Shown: positions 9,012 to 19,343 of the stretch, one piece after another | Numbering within the stretch: the first letter of the stretch is position 1 | How the letters are laid out: each line of letters begins with the position of its first letter | Source: Natronoglycomyces albus | Lineage (GTDB): Bacteria; Actinomycetota; Actinomycetes; Mycobacteriales; Micromonosporaceae | Length of the DNA stretch: 64,000 nt | Assembly: GCF_016925535.1 (NCBI RefSeq) | Contig: NZ_CP070496.1 | Location: 1,984,001-2,048,000 of the forward strand | Direction of reading: 5' to 3' | Translations under genes and position numbers: made by a program | Notes under the pieces: model-generated | Database searches by the model: none | What the model was told of the DNA's origin: nothing | What the model saw: the letters and a program-made list of their open reading frames with translations, nothing else

Positions 9012-11096
9012 GTGACTGGTAACAAGCTGGAATGGTCTGATTTGGACGATCGCGCGGTTGCGACTGCGCGCGTCCTGGCAGCCGATGCCGTAGAGAAGTG
9101 CGGCAATGGGCACCCGGGGACTGCCATGAGTCTGGCTCCAGCTGCGCATTTGCTGTTTAACAAGGTGATGAACCATGACCCGAGCTCCCCGGAATGGGTC
9201 GGGCGCGACCGTTTCGTGCTCTCGTGTGGACATTCATCATTGACGCTGTACATCCAGTTGTTCCTGAATGGCTACGGCCTGGAGCTGGACGATCTTAAGG
9301 AACTGCGCCAGTGGGGCTCGCGGACTCCCGGTCACCCCGAGTACGGACATACCCCCGGCGTTGAGACGACGACCGGCCCGCTGGGACAAGGTTTGGCTAC
9401 CGCGGTCGGCATGTCGATGGCGCAACGACGGGAGCGGGGGCTGTTCGATCCCGATGCCGCCTCTGGTGAGAGCCCGTTTGACAACCGCGTCTACGTCATC
9501 GCCTCTGACGGCGACTTGCAAGAGGGCGTGACCAGCGAAGCGTCCTCCCTGGCCGGGCACCAGGAGCTAGGCAACCTGATCGTCATCTACGACGACAACC
9601 AGATCTCGATCGAAGACCACACCGACATTGCCTATTCGGAGAATGTCGAGCAACGCTACCAGGCCTACGGCTGGCACACCATCACGGTGGATTGGCGATC
9701 CGGCGACAGTTACGTCGAAGATGTCAACGCGCTGTGGGAGGCCATCGAGGCAGCCAAGGCCGAGACGTCAAAGCCGTCCCTCATCCGATTGCGGACCATC
9801 ATCGGCTGGCCTGCTCCGAAGAAGCAAAACACCGGAGCTGTTCACGGCTCGAAGCTCGGGTCCGAGGAGCTGGCCGCGACCAAGGAGATCCTCGGTTTCG
9901 ACCCGAAGTTGGATTTCGTCGTCGACGACGACGTCCTCAACTACACCCGTAGCTCAGTCGAACGTGGCCAGAAACTTCACACCGAATGGCAATCCCGATT
10001 CGACACTTGGGCCGCGGCCAACGAAGCCGCCAAGAAGCTTTTCGACCGTTTGTCGCAGCGAAGGCTACCTGAGGGTTGGGAAGATCATCTGCCGACATTC
10101 GAGGCCGACCCAAAGGGCATCGCGACGCGGGCGGCTTCGGGTCAAGTCCTCAACGCCCTCGCCGCTCCCCTACCGGAACTGTGGGGCGGGTCCGCCGACC
10201 TCGCCGGCTCCAACAACACGACTATGAAGGGTGAACCGTCGTTCGTACCAACGCGAAGGTCCACCGACATGTTTGAGGGCAACCCCTTCGGCCGTACCCT
10301 GCACTTTGGCATCCGCGAACACGGCATGGGCGCCATCCTCAACGGCATAGCCCTCTACGGGCACACCCGCCCATACGGCGGCACGTTCCTCGTGTTCTCC
10401 GACTATATGCGCCCGGCAGTGCGACTGGCCGCTCTTATGCAGGTGCCCGTGACATTTGTGTGGACGCACGACTCCATCGGCCTGGGCGAGGACGGTCCGA
10501 CCCATCAGCCCATCGAGCACTTGGCCGCGCTCAGGGCGATTCCCGGTTTGGACGTGGTACGTCCTGCCGACGCCAACGAAACGACCGTGGCGTGGAAGAC
10601 GATCCTGGAACACAGTTCACACCCTGCGGGGCTGGTCCTCACGCGCCAGGCTGTGCCCACGTTCGATCGTTCTCAGGTCGCCTCAGCCGACAACGTCGCC
10701 AAAGGCGGATATGTGCTATCCGATGCGCAGGGTCAGCCCGATGTGGTCATCATCGGTACTGGCTCAGAGGTGCACCTAGCTTTGGCGGCGCAAAAGCAGT
10801 TGGCTGACGACGGAGTACAGGCTCGCGTTGTGTCAATGCCGTGCCGCGAGTGGTTTGACGCCCAAGCCGAGTCCTACCGAGACTCTGTCATTCCGCCGAC
10901 GGTAAAGGCCCGAGTCACCGTTGAGGCTGGCATCGCCGCCTGCTGGCGAGACCTGCTGGGAGACGCGGGTGAAGCCGTCTCCATCGAACACTTCGGAGCT
11001 TCGGCCCCGTACCAGCGCATCTATGAAGAATTTGGCGTGACTGCCGAGGCTGTCGCACTCGCGGCTCGCCGTTCTTTGGAGAACGCCCGGACCTAA
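9012..11096 (+). CDS. tkt: Transketolase
   Basis: A 694-residue thiamine-diphosphate enzyme that transfers two-carbon ketol units in the non-oxidative pentose phosphate pathway. The [11 protein letters not shown] segment holds a substrate histidine. The ThDP/Mg motif runs GDGDLQEG...YDDNQIS, and the pyrimidine domain has [13 protein letters not shown] and [18 protein letters not shown] choose the GTG at 9012 because GAGGGAG sits 6-7 nt ahead. A GTG at 8997 lies upstream of that site. It is the first gene of the pentose-phosphate block, separated from tal by 418 bp with two strong hairpins. Confidence 0.97.
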   Translation: MTGNKLEWSDLDDRAVATARVLAADAVEKCGNGHPGTAMSLAPAAHLLFNKVMNHDPSSPEWVGRDRFVLSCGHSSLTLYIQLFLNGYGLELDDLKELRQWGSRTPGHPEYGHTPGVETTTGPLGQGLATAVGMSMAQRRERGLFDPDAASGESPFDNRVYVIASDGDLQEGVTSEASSLAGHQELGNLIVIYDDNQISIEDHTDIAYSENVEQRYQAYGWHTITVDWRSGDSYVEDVNALWEAIEAAKAETSKPSLIRLRTIIGWPAPKKQNTGAVHGSKLGSEELAATKEILGFDPKLDFVVDDDVLNYTRSSVERGQKLHTEWQSRFDTWAAANEAAKKLFDRLSQRRLPEGWEDHLPTFEADPKGIATRAASGQVLNALAAPLPELWGGSADLAGSNNTTMKGEPSFVPTRRSTDMFEGNPFGRTLHFGIREHGMGAILNGIALYGHTRPYGGTFLVFSDYMRPAVRLAALMQVPVTFVWTHDSIGLGEDGPTHQPIEHLAALRAIPGLDVVRPADANETTVAWKTILEHSSHPAGLVLTRQAVPTFDRSQVASADNVAKGGYVLSDAQGQPDVVIIGTGSEVHLALAAQKQLADDGVQARVVSMPCREWFDAQAESYRDSVIPPTVKARVTVEAGIAACWRDLLGDAGEAVSIEHFGASAPYQRIYEEFGVTAEAVALAARRSLENART

Positions 11097-11299
11097 TGTC
11101 CAGTGCCCGATAGAAGAATTCGATAAGTTGAGGCGTATGCAACGGTGTGGTTTTCATACCGTGGGAGGTTCAGTTTGCGAAGAGGCTTCTGCGAAAGCGC
11201 GATCTCACGTCCACCGGAGGCGAAGTTTACGCTGGTGAACGAGCCGACGAGACGACCGAGAGCGCCTATTGCGACAGTCGCGACTGTGAACGAACCACC

Positions 11300-11336
11300 A
11301 TGAATGAGGAAGGCCCACTCCGGGCACCTCATTCAT
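11300..11336 (+). terminator. Hairpin 1 downstream of tkt
   Basis: 10-bp perfect arms ATGAATGAGG / CCTCATTCAT enclose an inner GCCC/GGGC stem. It lies about 200 nt after the tkt stop and has no T tract. Confidence 0.55.
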
Positions 11337-11352
11337 ATCCGGCATAGGTTTT

Positions 11353-11398
11353 GCTCGGTGGTCGAGCTCAGTAGGTGATGCAGACTCGACCACCGAGC
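11353..11398 (+). terminator. Hairpin 2 between tkt and tal
   Basis: 14-bp perfect arms GCTCGGTGGTCGAG / CTCGACCACCGAGC surround an 18-nt loop, only 16 nt after hairpin 1. It is probably a second terminator or an attenuator ahead of tal. Confidence 0.55.
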
Positions 11399-11514
11399 CC
11401 GCACACGAAGAGGACATCGTGCGTGCATCTGGTAGCACTAGCGCCCTGGCACGCACATCCTCACATCCGTGAATCGACATCTGCCAGCTACACGCTGATT
11501 TAGGGGCACTACCC

Positions 11515-12624
11515 ATGAATGCCATTAACGAGAACCTCGCCGCACTGTCCGAGGCTGGAGTAGCGATCTGGCTGGACGATCTTTCGCGAGGCCGCCTGCG
11601 CACCGGCAATCTCGACCAGTTGCGTCGCCAAAGTTCCGTCGTCGGAGTGACCTCGAACCCGACGATCTTTCAAAAGGCTCTTTCCGAGGGCAACGAATAC
11701 GACCAGCAGCTCGAGGAATTGGCGGCTCGCGGAGTCTCGGTCGAAGAAGCCGTCCGAGAACTGACCACATACGACATCCGCTGGGGCTGCGATGTCCTCG
11801 CTGGCACTTTCGAGGAAACTGGCGGAGTCGACGGCAGAGTCTCGCTGGAAGTGGATCCGCGCCTGGCTCACGACACCATGGCCACTATTGCCGAGGCCAA
11901 GGCGCTTTCGTGGATGGTCGATCGTCCTAACGTGATGATCAAAATCCCCGCTACCCAGGAGGGACTGCCCGCCATAACCGCAGCTTTGGCAGCGGGAGTC
12001 AGTGTCAACGTGACCCTGATCTTCTCACTAAGTCGCTACCGAGAAGTGATCGAGTCGTTCCTCAGCGGCATGGAAATGGCACGCAACGCTGGGCATGACC
12101 TGTCCGAAATCACCTCCGTCGCCTCGTTCTTCGTCTCCCGCGTCGACGCCGAGGTTGACGATCGCCTCGACAAGATCGGCACTGCCGAGGCCTCCGCGCT
12201 CAAGGGTCAGGCAGCTGTGGCGAACGCCAGGTTGGCCTATCAGACCTATGAGGAAGTATTCTCCTCCGCTCGCTGGCAACCGCTTGCCGATGCTGGAGCC
12301 CGTCCGCAACGTCCGCTATGGGCCTCCACTGGAGTCAAGAACCCTGACTACCGCGATGTCTTCTACATTGAGGACCTCATCGCCCCCGGATGCGTCAACA
12401 CCATGCCCGAATCAACAATGGAGGCGTTCGCCGACCACGGCGAGGCCCCCACGGACACCATCACCGGCAACTACGACGATGCGCAAGCCGTCATGGACTC
12501 GCTGTCCGACATTGGCGTCGACATCGACGATGTGACTTCCCTTTTGGAAACCCAAGGCGTGGAGAAATTCATTGCCTCGTGGAACGAACTGCTCGCCGAC
12601 GTGAAATCGGCTCTGGAGAAGTGA
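11515..12624 (+). CDS. tal: Transaldolase
   Basis: A 369-residue Schiff-base aldolase of the non-oxidative pentose phosphate pathway, of the long actinobacterial/cyanobacterial type. The substrate lysine is in [15 protein letters not shown], the conserved [12 protein letters not shown] lies near the N terminus, and [10 protein letters not shown]...[16 protein letters not shown] near the C terminus. The ATG at 11515 follows AGGGGC. It is followed within 10 bp by pgi, so the two are co-transcribed. Confidence 0.97.
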   Translation: MNAINENLAALSEAGVAIWLDDLSRGRLRTGNLDQLRRQSSVVGVTSNPTIFQKALSEGNEYDQQLEELAARGVSVEEAVRELTTYDIRWGCDVLAGTFEETGGVDGRVSLEVDPRLAHDTMATIAEAKALSWMVDRPNVMIKIPATQEGLPAITAALAAGVSVNVTLIFSLSRYREVIESFLSGMEMARNAGHDLSEITSVASFFVSRVDAEVDDRLDKIGTAEASALKGQAAVANARLAYQTYEEVFSSARWQPLADAGARPQRPLWASTGVKNPDYRDVFYIEDLIAPGCVNTMPESTMEAFADHGEAPTDTITGNYDDAQAVMDSLSDIGVDIDDVTSLLETQGVEKFIASWNELLADVKSALEK

Positions 12625-12633
12625 GAATTGGCA

Positions 12634-14244
12634 ATGGACACCATCATGCACTCCGGTGGCGGCCTGGCGGTCACCACCACTGTGGATCTTAATGCGACCT
12701 TGGAGCTGCTGCGCGACGAGAACATCGCCCAGCGCCTCGCCGATAAGGACGCCACCCTCTGGGGTCCCGACGCGGAAGACGAAGCCTCGATCCGCCTGGG
12801 ATGGGTCGACACCTTCACTCGTTCCCGTGACCTGCTCCCGCAGGTCACCGAGCTAAAGCAACGGCTGGCCAGCGCCGGTATCAATCGCGTGGTGCTGTGC
12901 GGAATGGGCGGCTCCTCGCTCGCCCCCGAAGTCATCTGTCGCACGTTGGACCTGCCTTTGACGGTGGTCGACACCACCGACCCGCAACAGGTGGCCGCAG
13001 CGATGGGAGACGACCTTTCCGCCACGGTCGTGGTTATTGCTTCCAAATCCGGATCGACGGTGGAGACCGATTCACATCGACGAGTCTTCGAGGCTGCTTT
13101 CACCACCTCTGGTATCGAGGACACCTCGCCGCACTTCGTCTACATCACTGATGAGGGGTCTCAGCTAGACCAGTTGGGAACTGAGCAAGGTGTAACCGTC
13201 TTCCGTGCTGATGCCAACGTGGGCGGCCGCTATTCGGCGCTCACCGCGTTCGGTCTCGTCCCCTCGGCTCTGGCGGGGGCGGACATCGAAGAACTGATTG
13301 ACCAGGCTGAAGAGTTCGCCACGACGATCACCTCCGAGGAAGACAATCCGGCGCTTCTGTTGGGCGCGGCTATCGCGGAATGCGAGACCATGACATTCGC
13401 CGCCGATGGGTCCGGCATCGTCGGATTGGGCGACTGGGCCGAGCAACTTATCGCCGAGTCGACTGGAAAAGACGGCAAGGGCACACTGCCAGTGGTAGTG
13501 GAATATCCTGGTTCACCGGGCGCACGTGGCGAAGACCGTATCGCGGTCTCCTATGGAGGCTCCGCTTCCGGAATCACCCCAAGTGGATCGCGTCTTGACG
13601 CGGCCGACGTTGCCGTCAATGGGCCTCTCGGGGCGCACTTCCTGTGCTGGGAACTGGCCACCGCCTATGCCGGGCGGCTCATAGGTATCGACCCCTTTAA
13701 CCAGCCCAACGTCACCGAAAGTAAAGAGAACACCAACCGCATCCTTTCGGCGGGGCTTCCCGAGGATCGTCCCGACGCCGTTGACGGGGCCGTGCAGATT
13801 TTCGGGTCTACGGCAACGACGGTGACAGCAGTGATCCAACAGGCCCTCGATGACACGGGTAATGCCGACGCCTATCTTGCCGTCATGGCGTACCTCGATC
13901 GCAAAAGCCAAGGCATTTTGGACAATGTGCGTCCTGCCCTAGCGGAGCACACGGCCGCGCCGGTGACTTTCGGATGGGGTCCGCGTTTCCTGCATTCCAC
14001 CGGGCAATTCCACAAAGGCGGTCGGCAAAGCGGCGTCTTCGTGCAAATCACGGGCAGTCACCACACTGACTTGGACATCCCCGGCCGCGACTATACGTTC
14101 GCGACCCTGCAAACTGCCCAGGCCGCCGGTGACCGACAGGCAATTCTCGAACGGAACCGTCCCTTCATCCGACTCCACCTCACCGACCGATCCCAAGGCA
14201 TCGAACAAATCCTGGAAGCCGTGAAAGGGTTGGCCACGTCATGA
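12634..14244 (+). CDS. pgi: Glucose-6-phosphate isomerase
   Basis: A 536-residue sugar isomerase with tandem SIS domains, of the divergent type that sits in actinobacterial pentose-phosphate clusters and is sometimes fused to transaldolase. Sugar-phosphate binding is visible as [13 protein letters not shown] (about 90-102) and [12 protein letters not shown]. It interconverts glucose-6-P and fructose-6-P, returning carbon to the zwf step. Start choice: ATG at 12634; a TTG at 12628 is also possible. The stop overlaps the zwf start (ATGA). Confidence 0.9.
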   Translation: MDTIMHSGGGLAVTTTVDLNATLELLRDENIAQRLADKDATLWGPDAEDEASIRLGWVDTFTRSRDLLPQVTELKQRLASAGINRVVLCGMGGSSLAPEVICRTLDLPLTVVDTTDPQQVAAAMGDDLSATVVVIASKSGSTVETDSHRRVFEAAFTTSGIEDTSPHFVYITDEGSQLDQLGTEQGVTVFRADANVGGRYSALTAFGLVPSALAGADIEELIDQAEEFATTITSEEDNPALLLGAAIAECETMTFAADGSGIVGLGDWAEQLIAESTGKDGKGTLPVVVEYPGSPGARGEDRIAVSYGGSASGITPSGSRLDAADVAVNGPLGAHFLCWELATAYAGRLIGIDPFNQPNVTESKENTNRILSAGLPEDRPDAVDGAVQIFGSTATTVTAVIQQALDDTGNADAYLAVMAYLDRKSQGILDNVRPALAEHTAAPVTFGWGPRFLHSTGQFHKGGRQSGVFVQITGSHHTDLDIPGRDYTFATLQTAQAAGDRQAILERNRPFIRLHLTDRSQGIEQILEAVKGLATS

Positions 14245-15917
14245 CCAAACGCGCCAGTGTCTCCCCGAGTCCGACCACCGATGACGGTGTCCCCAGTGAG
14301 GCTGACGCCCACGACCACGCTGGCGGCGAGCACAGCTCAACGCTGGGAGCCCCCGCCCACGACCAGCCCAGTTCCAGCGGTCTACCGCGCAGCGGTTTCG
14401 AAACCAACCCGCTGCGCGACCCGCTTGACCGTCGGCTGCCTCGCATCCCTGAGCCTTGCGCTTTGGTGATCTTCGGAGTCACGGGAGACCTGGCGCGCAA
14501 GAAACTCATCCCGGCCATCTATGACTTGGCCAACCGGGGGCTGTTGCCAGCCTCATTCGTGATGGTCGGTTTCGCCCGACGCGATTGGGACGATCGCACT
14601 TTCGAGGAGCTTGCTCGCTCAGCGGCCAAGGAGCACTCGCGCACTCCATGGAAGGAGGACGTGTGGCGACGGCTGTCGGGCAGTTTTAAGTTCGTGCCCG
14701 GGGCGTTTGACGACGACGAGGCCTTCGACACGTTGACAGACACCCTTGACGCACTACGAGAATCGCACGGCATCGTCGGTAACGCCGCGTTTTACTTCTC
14801 AATCCCTCCCAAGGCGTTCCCCACCGTCCTCAAACAGTTGGAGCGGACCAAGATGGCCGACAACTCCCGCCGGGGAGGATGGCGGCGCGTTGTGGTCGAA
14901 AAGCCCTTTGGGCATGATGCGAAGTCGGCCGACGAACTCAATTGCATTGTCGACCGCGTCTTCACCGCCCCCGACGTCTTCCGCATCGACCACTACTTGG
15001 GCAAGGAAACCGTCCAAAACATTCTGGCTTTGCGCTTCGCGAATGCGCTGTTCGAGCCGGTGTGGAACTCCCACTACGTTGACCATGTCCAGATCACCAT
15101 GGCCGAAGACGTTGGAATTGGGAGTAGAGCCGGGTTCTACGATTCGGCTGGAGCCGCACGCGACGTACTTCAAAATCACCTTTTGCAGCTGTTGGCCCTG
15201 ACCGCGATGGAGCAACCAGTTGGTTTCGACGCCGAAGAGATCCGGGTCGAAAAGCTCAAGGTCCTGCGAGCCATCACCCTTCCCACCGATTTGGCCAACT
15301 GCGCGGTACGTGGCCAGTATGCCGAGGGCTGGGTAGAGGGTAAGCCAGTGGTGGGGTACCTCGACGAAGACGATATTCCCGCCGATTCCACGACCGAGAC
15401 CTATGCGGCGGTGCGACTGGGCATTCAGAATCGCCGCTGGGCTGGAGTGCCGTTTTACCTACGCTGCGGCAAACGCCTTCCTCGCCGCGTCACCGAGATA
15501 GCCGTGATGTTCAAAGCCGCGCCGCACATGCCTTTCGCCGACTATGAAACTGAAAAACTTGAGCCCAACCAGCTGGTCATCCGGGTCCAACCCGATGAAG
15601 GCGTGACGTTGAAGTTCGGCTCGAAGGTACCGGGTACGGGCATGGAGCTACGCGATATCGCCATGGGCTTCCGTTACGGGGAGACCTTTACCGAGTCCAG
15701 CCCCGAAGCCTATGAGCGGCTGATCCTGGATGTCCTGCTCGGCGACAAGACCCTGTTTCCCGATGCCGCCGAAGTCGCCGCTTCCTGGGCCGTTATCGAC
15801 CCGCTCCAGGACTATTGGGAGAACACTCGCCCCGCCCGGTACGAGGCCGGGACTTGGGGGCCGATCGAGGCCCACCACATGCTCACCACCCGTGGCCGCG
15901 ACTGGCGACGGGCCTAA
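14241..15917 (+). CDS. zwf: Glucose-6-phosphate 1-dehydrogenase
   Basis: A 558-residue NADP-dependent enzyme catalysing the first oxidative pentose phosphate step. The nucleotide-binding motif is [15 protein letters not shown], and the catalytic segment [13 protein letters not shown] is present. About 50 Ser/Pro/His/Asp-rich residues precede the usual family start ([14 protein letters not shown]). That tail is either a real low-complexity extension or an over-long start, but no ATG or GTG nearer the conserved domain is evident. The ATG overlaps the pgi stop by 4 bp, which supports the long form. Confidence 0.96.
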   Translation: MTKRASVSPSPTTDDGVPSEADAHDHAGGEHSSTLGAPAHDQPSSSGLPRSGFETNPLRDPLDRRLPRIPEPCALVIFGVTGDLARKKLIPAIYDLANRGLLPASFVMVGFARRDWDDRTFEELARSAAKEHSRTPWKEDVWRRLSGSFKFVPGAFDDDEAFDTLTDTLDALRESHGIVGNAAFYFSIPPKAFPTVLKQLERTKMADNSRRGGWRRVVVEKPFGHDAKSADELNCIVDRVFTAPDVFRIDHYLGKETVQNILALRFANALFEPVWNSHYVDHVQITMAEDVGIGSRAGFYDSAGAARDVLQNHLLQLLALTAMEQPVGFDAEEIRVEKLKVLRAITLPTDLANCAVRGQYAEGWVEGKPVVGYLDEDDIPADSTTETYAAVRLGIQNRRWAGVPFYLRCGKRLPRRVTEIAVMFKAAPHMPFADYETEKLEPNQLVIRVQPDEGVTLKFGSKVPGTGMELRDIAMGFRYGETFTESSPEAYERLILDVLLGDKTLFPDAAEVAASWAVIDPLQDYWENTRPARYEAGTWGPIEAHHMLTTRGRDWRRA

Positions 15918-15928
15918 GGAGTAACGAC

Positions 15929-16867
15929 ATGGAGCTCATCGACACCACCGCAGGCGAAGTCGTCAAAGGACTAACCCGTGCTCAACACAACGCCGGAGGT
16001 TCCTCCGGCCTAGCTCTGAACTTGGTCGTGTTGGCCTCCGAAGACCAGCGTCCGCAACTCGAAGAAGCCGCTAAACAGGCGGCGCAGGAACACCCCTACC
16101 GACTGCTCATTGTCTTCCCACGCGATTTCGACGCCCCCCAGCCACGGTTGGACGCGGAGATCCTCGTTGGAGAAAGGTTGGGTCCGTGCGAGGCGGTACT
16201 CATGCGACTCGACGGTCCCCTGATTAAACATGCCGCATCGGTGGTCATGCCGCTGCTAGAGCCAGATGTGCCCGTCGTGACGTGTTGGCTCACCGACCCG
16301 CCAGAGTGTGCGGCGGAGCATCCACTCGGAGCGGTAGCCGATCGGCGCATCACTTATTCGGCACTTGCCAGCGATCCCATTGGCACTTTGAAGAACCGGG
16401 CCCGTGACTATTCCCCCGGTGACACTGACATCTGCTGGACTCGCATCACCTACTGGCGCTCCTTGATCGCCAGCGCGTTCGACAATGTCACCTCTGAGGT
16501 CACTCATATCCAGTTGAAAGCGCTCGATAGCGACCCTTCGGCGCAGCTCATGGCATCGTGGCTGCATAACCGGTTGAACGTGAAGCCCGAAATCGTGGAT
16601 ACGGATGTGGTGCGCAATGGTGAGCACCTGCCCGGTATTGGCGAGGTGACCTTCACGCTAGAGTCGGGCGACCATATTTGTATCACCAGGCAGGCTGACG
16701 GGCAGACGTTCCTCAAGCAAGTGGGTTTCGCTAAACGGCAGTTGATCCTGCAGGGGCGTAGCCTGGGTCAGCTTTTGGCAGAGGAGTTGCGGCACATGGA
16801 CCCCGACCGGGCTTTTCATGACACTTTGGAGCAGTTCGCATATGACCGGGGGGTGCGCCTCGCATGA
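15929..16867 (+). CDS. opcA: OpcA, glucose-6-phosphate dehydrogenase assembly protein
   Basis: A 312-residue protein encoded directly after zwf. OpcA is required for assembly and activity of actinobacterial and cyanobacterial G6PDH. It starts MELIDTTAGEVVKGL, with AAGGAG 7 nt before the ATG. In-frame sequence further upstream overlaps zwf and is not needed. Conserved features include TCWLTDPPECAAEHPL and AELLAEELRHMDPDRAF-like text at the C terminus. The stop overlaps the pgl start (ATGA). Confidence 0.92.
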   Translation: MELIDTTAGEVVKGLTRAQHNAGGSSGLALNLVVLASEDQRPQLEEAAKQAAQEHPYRLLIVFPRDFDAPQPRLDAEILVGERLGPCEAVLMRLDGPLIKHAASVVMPLLEPDVPVVTCWLTDPPECAAEHPLGAVADRRITYSALASDPIGTLKNRARDYSPGDTDICWTRITYWRSLIASAFDNVTSEVTHIQLKALDSDPSAQLMASWLHNRLNVKPEIVDTDVVRNGEHLPGIGEVTFTLESGDHICITRQADGQTFLKQVGFAKRQLILQGRSLGQLLAEELRHMDPDRAFHDTLEQFAYDRGVRLA

Positions 16868-17625
16868 GCGCCCCTTCGTTGGTTATTCACCCCACCCAAC
16901 AAGTCTTGGTTCACGGTGTCGCCGGACGGCTCATTAACGCGTTGGCGGATGCGCAGGCGCGGCGCGGTGAGGCGTCTGTGGTGTTGACGGGCGGCCGGGT
17001 GGCCGCGCAGGTGTACGCGGCGGTGGCGGCTTCCCCGGCACGCGACGCGGTGGATTGGGCGCGAGTGCATTTTTGGTGGGGCGACGAGAGGTTCGTCCCG
17101 GCCGGGGATGAGGATCGCAATGAGATCGGGGCGCGGGCCGCGCTGCTCAACGCTTTGCCGGTCGATCAGAGGAATGTGCATCCGATTCCGGGCCAGGGCG
17201 CGTTTGCTGACCCCCAGGAGGCTGCCGCGCATTATGAGTCGGAGCTAAAGCGGGTCGGAGAGGGCGACTGGCCGACGTTTGACGTCTTGCTCTTGGGTGT
17301 GGGAGAGGACGCGCATGTGGCCTCGTTGTTCCCACATCATGAAGCTTTGCGGGTCGTTGAGCCGGCGGTGTTGGGTGTTCACGGTTCTCCCAAGCCTCCA
17401 CCGATGCGGGTGACGTTGAGCCTGGGTGCGATTAATTCGGCGCGTGAGGTTTGGCTGGTGGCTTCGGGCCCGGGCAAGGCTGACGCGGTGGCTCTGGCGT
17501 ATGGGTCTGTGATGGGCTCGAGGCAGGCCAGTGTGGAGGAGGCGCCCGCCAGCGGGGTGCGTGGCACGGAGGCCACGCGGTGGCTGTTGGACGCGGCTGC
17601 TTCGGCCCGGCTTTCCAGCGAGTGA
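16864..17625 (+). CDS. pgl: 6-phosphogluconolactonase
   Basis: A 253-residue DevB/NagB-type hydrolase that opens 6-phosphogluconolactone, completing the step after zwf. Family motifs are VHFWWGDERFVPAGDEDRN (about 61-79) and LLLGVGEDAHVASLFPHH (about 143-160). Translation is coupled to opcA through a 4-bp overlap. It is the last gene of the pentose-phosphate block and converges with a small minus-strand ORF only 5 bp away. Confidence 0.95.
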   Translation: MSAPSLVIHPTQQVLVHGVAGRLINALADAQARRGEASVVLTGGRVAAQVYAAVAASPARDAVDWARVHFWWGDERFVPAGDEDRNEIGARAALLNALPVDQRNVHPIPGQGAFADPQEAAAHYESELKRVGEGDWPTFDVLLLGVGEDAHVASLFPHHEALRVVEPAVLGVHGSPKPPPMRVTLSLGAINSAREVWLVASGPGKADAVALAYGSVMGSRQASVEEAPASGVRGTEATRWLLDAAASARLSSE

Positions 17626-17630
17626 TCGGG

Positions 17631-17858
17631 TCAGTTCTCCGGCCAGGTCGTTGTGGGGGTTTCGCTAGTCATCAGGGTGTGTCCCAACGCGAAGAGAACG
17701 AGGGTCCACCCAATGGCTACAGCGATCCCCAGTATTGGGGCTAGGGCCGACACGGGCGCTTGTTCGCCTGGCATTGACGACACCAGGTTTAGCGGCGAGC
17801 AACCAACCCAACTGCTGACGTGGTCGAATACCAACGGTTTCAGAGCCTCGATCAGCAC
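17631..17858 (-). CDS. Small membrane ORF resembling the C terminus of an ABC-2-type permease (possible remnant)
   Basis: About 75 residues from a GTG at 17858, with GGGAGG just 4-5 nt before it. A GTG at 17870 would sit upstream of that site. The C-terminal half has one clear membrane helix, LAPILGIAVAIGWTLVLFALGHTLM. The layout (SPLNL..., a hinge, then a last helix with GW and a short polar tail) looks like the last helix of ABC-2-type permeases. It may be a decayed fragment or a genuine small membrane protein. No transporter gene is adjacent. Confidence 0.45.
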   Translation of the reverse strand: MLIEALKPLVFDHVSSWVGCSPLNLVSSMPGEQAPVSALAPILGIAVAIGWTLVLFALGHTLMTSETPTTTWPEN

Positions 17859-17890
17859 TTTTCCTCCCACGGTCGCGATGACACTGTTTC

Positions 17891-17942
17891 GACGTCAATC
17901 GCTTTGCCATTGCAGACACAACGACATCATTATGACGTCAAT
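17891..17942 (-). promoter_or_regulatory. Direct repeat ATTGACGTC x2 upstream of the small membrane ORF
   Basis: Two identical copies of GACGTCAAT (17891-17899 and 17934-17942), 43 bp apart. On the minus strand they read ATTGACGTC, containing a -35-like TTGACG. They lie 33-85 bp upstream of the small membrane ORF and could be a promoter element or regulator sites. A role is inference. Confidence 0.3.
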
Positions 17943-18082
17943 AACGAGTCTACTTGGCCGCCTAGGTAGTTCGCAGCTTGCACCCAGCCCAAGCTCAGGT
18001 TGGCACATCCGGTCGCGCACCGTAGTGACATCACTGCTCACCCAGCGTTGTGTCTAAATCCGCTGAGGCGTCCACGATGCGC

Positions 18083-18119
18083 AATAGGGGTGGCCCAAAC
18101 ATCTTGGGCCACCCCTATT
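18083..18119 (-). terminator. rbpA terminator
   Basis: A perfect 16-bp stem (AATAGGGGTGGCCCAA and its complement) around a 5-nt loop, 22 nt after the rbpA stop. Confidence 0.85.
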
Positions 18120-18141
18120 CGCAGCCTGACGGCTGCCCTAG

Positions 18142-18498
18142 TCACGCACTCGCGCGCAGCTCACCTCGGGCCGCGGCTCGAGCGGCTAGCGCCTCGGCCA
18201 GGATTTCCTCCGCTTCTTCTTTCGAACGTCGCTCCATCACGTAGGCCAGATGGGTCTTGTACGGGCGGGATTCACGCCGCCCCGGGGGATTCTCTTCATC
18301 AAGACTGGCGGGCCAGCCGCACCGCCGACAATCCCATTCGAGCGGAAAGTCAGCGTTCAACGCGAACGATCGAGAGGTCTCGTGGCCGTTGGCACACCAG
18401 TAACTCACGTGCTGGCGCTCGACCGGCCGCCCGCGCTCGCTCATGCTTTCGGGGCCCGCGCCGACGCGAGTTCCCCGAATCGCTTGTCCATTTATCAT
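18142..18498 (-). CDS. rbpA: RbpA, RNA polymerase-binding transcription activator
   Basis: A 118-residue actinobacterium-specific protein that binds the principal sigma factor and RNA polymerase and stabilises open complexes. It begins INGQAIRGTRVGAGP, the characteristic N-terminal element. It has a zinc-ribbon-like core SYWCANGHE...WDCRRCGWPA (about 52-82) and a C-terminal sigma-interacting helix region with YKTHLAYVMERRSKEEAEEIL. The ATG at 18498 follows GAGGAG at about 11 nt. It is monocistronic, with its own strong terminator. Confidence 0.95.
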   Translation of the reverse strand: MINGQAIRGTRVGAGPESMSERGRPVERQHVSYWCANGHETSRSFALNADFPLEWDCRRCGWPASLDEENPPGRRESRPYKTHLAYVMERRSKEEAEEILAEALAARAAARGELRASA

Positions 18499-18726
18499 TT
18501 GGGGCGAAACTCCTCACAGAGGGATCTACTGTGGGTTGTTCTTTGGTTGCGGCGTGGGGTGCCGCATACGTGATTTTATGACGCATTGCACAATAAGAAA
18601 AGTAAAGCTCGAAACTTTCTAACTTTATGCGGTTATGAGCCCGTACGGTGTCACCGGCGCGAAAGCCACCCAAATGGGGAATACCTCTTTGCCGATATAT
18701 CTCTATTGATCCCACGACATAAAAAT

Positions 18727-18754
18727 ACTCCGGCCCCTAGTGGGAAACCGGAGT
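18727..18754 (-). terminator. secG terminator
   Basis: Stem ACTCCGG/CCGGAGT with a 14-nt loop, followed on the minus strand by ATTTTT. This is a canonical intrinsic terminator 39 nt after the secG stop. Confidence 0.85.
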
Positions 18755-18792
18755 TACGTTTGCGTCGTCGCCGCACGCGCGGCGGCACAGCC

Positions 18793-19041
18793 TCAGCTCA
18801 GTACGCGCAGCACCAAACCGAAAGCCAAAACCGCGGCAAACCAGATGATGCCAATGCCGACGGTGAATCGGGACAAGTTCCGCTCAGCCACCGACGAACC
18901 CGACACCGCCGAGGACATACCGCCACCAAACATGCTGGACAGACCGCCGCCCTTGCCTTTGTGCATAAGCACCAACATGATCACAAGACCGCTGGAAACA
19001 AGCAGAGTCAACAGCAATGCGTACGTCACTACAGTCATCAT
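18793..19041 (-). CDS. secG: SecG, protein translocase subunit
   Basis: An 82-residue two-helix membrane protein of the SecYEG channel. Helix 1 (TYALLLTLLVSSGLVIMLVLM) is followed by the SecG hallmark KGKGGGLSSMFGGG and by helix 2 near the C terminus. The start is one of two adjacent ATGs (19041 or 19038), with GAGAGGAA upstream. It lies downstream of tpiA in the common actinobacterial gap-pgk-tpiA-secG arrangement. Confidence 0.95.
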   Translation of the reverse strand: MMTVVTYALLLTLLVSSGLVIMLVLMHKGKGGGLSSMFGGGMSSAVSGSSVAERNLSRFTVGIGIIWFAAVLAFGLVLRVLS

Positions 19042-19251
19042 GGCTGCTGGGGGTTCCTCTCGACTTTGGCACATGAACGGGCCGATCGGCGATCAAACAA
19101 TATCGCATATTCCACGACCGGGCGTCAGTCTAACTCACCGCAGACGAAGACCATCGGGCGCATCACACCCCGACCGGGCCGTCCGCTGCGGCAGAATACC
19201 CGCAGACTAGGTCGAACCAATGTCCGAAACATGCCACGGGCCTGGTTGATC

Positions 19252-19306
19252 GCGTTGTTGTAGAGGTGGTGAGCACCTGAAATCCTCACCACCTCTACAA
19301 CAACGC
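19252..19306 (-). terminator. Very long perfect hairpin between tpiA and secG
   Basis: 22-bp perfect inverted arms (19252-19273 and 19285-19306) around an 11-nt loop, 37 nt after the tpiA stop. No T tract follows on either strand. It probably terminates or attenuates read-through from gap-pgk-tpiA into secG. Confidence 0.7.
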
Positions 19307-19343
19307 CACGGTTCTGATCGACTACGACTGGCCGACCCGCAGA

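Larger units (their letters stand above)
11097..11514. other. tkt-tal intergenic region
   Basis: 418 bp with no convincing gene. It contains two consecutive strong inverted repeats (11300-11336 and 11353-11398) and then the tal leader, which carries AGGGGC before the tal ATG. Transcription of tal probably restarts here. Confidence 0.5.

Noticed and set aside
8831-9022. 63-codon plus-strand frame before tkt
   Set aside because: It overlaps the tkt start in another frame and has no ribosome site or homology pattern.
11147-11347. 66-codon plus-strand frame after tkt
   Set aside because: It covers a strong hairpin and has no ribosome site or recognisable sequence.
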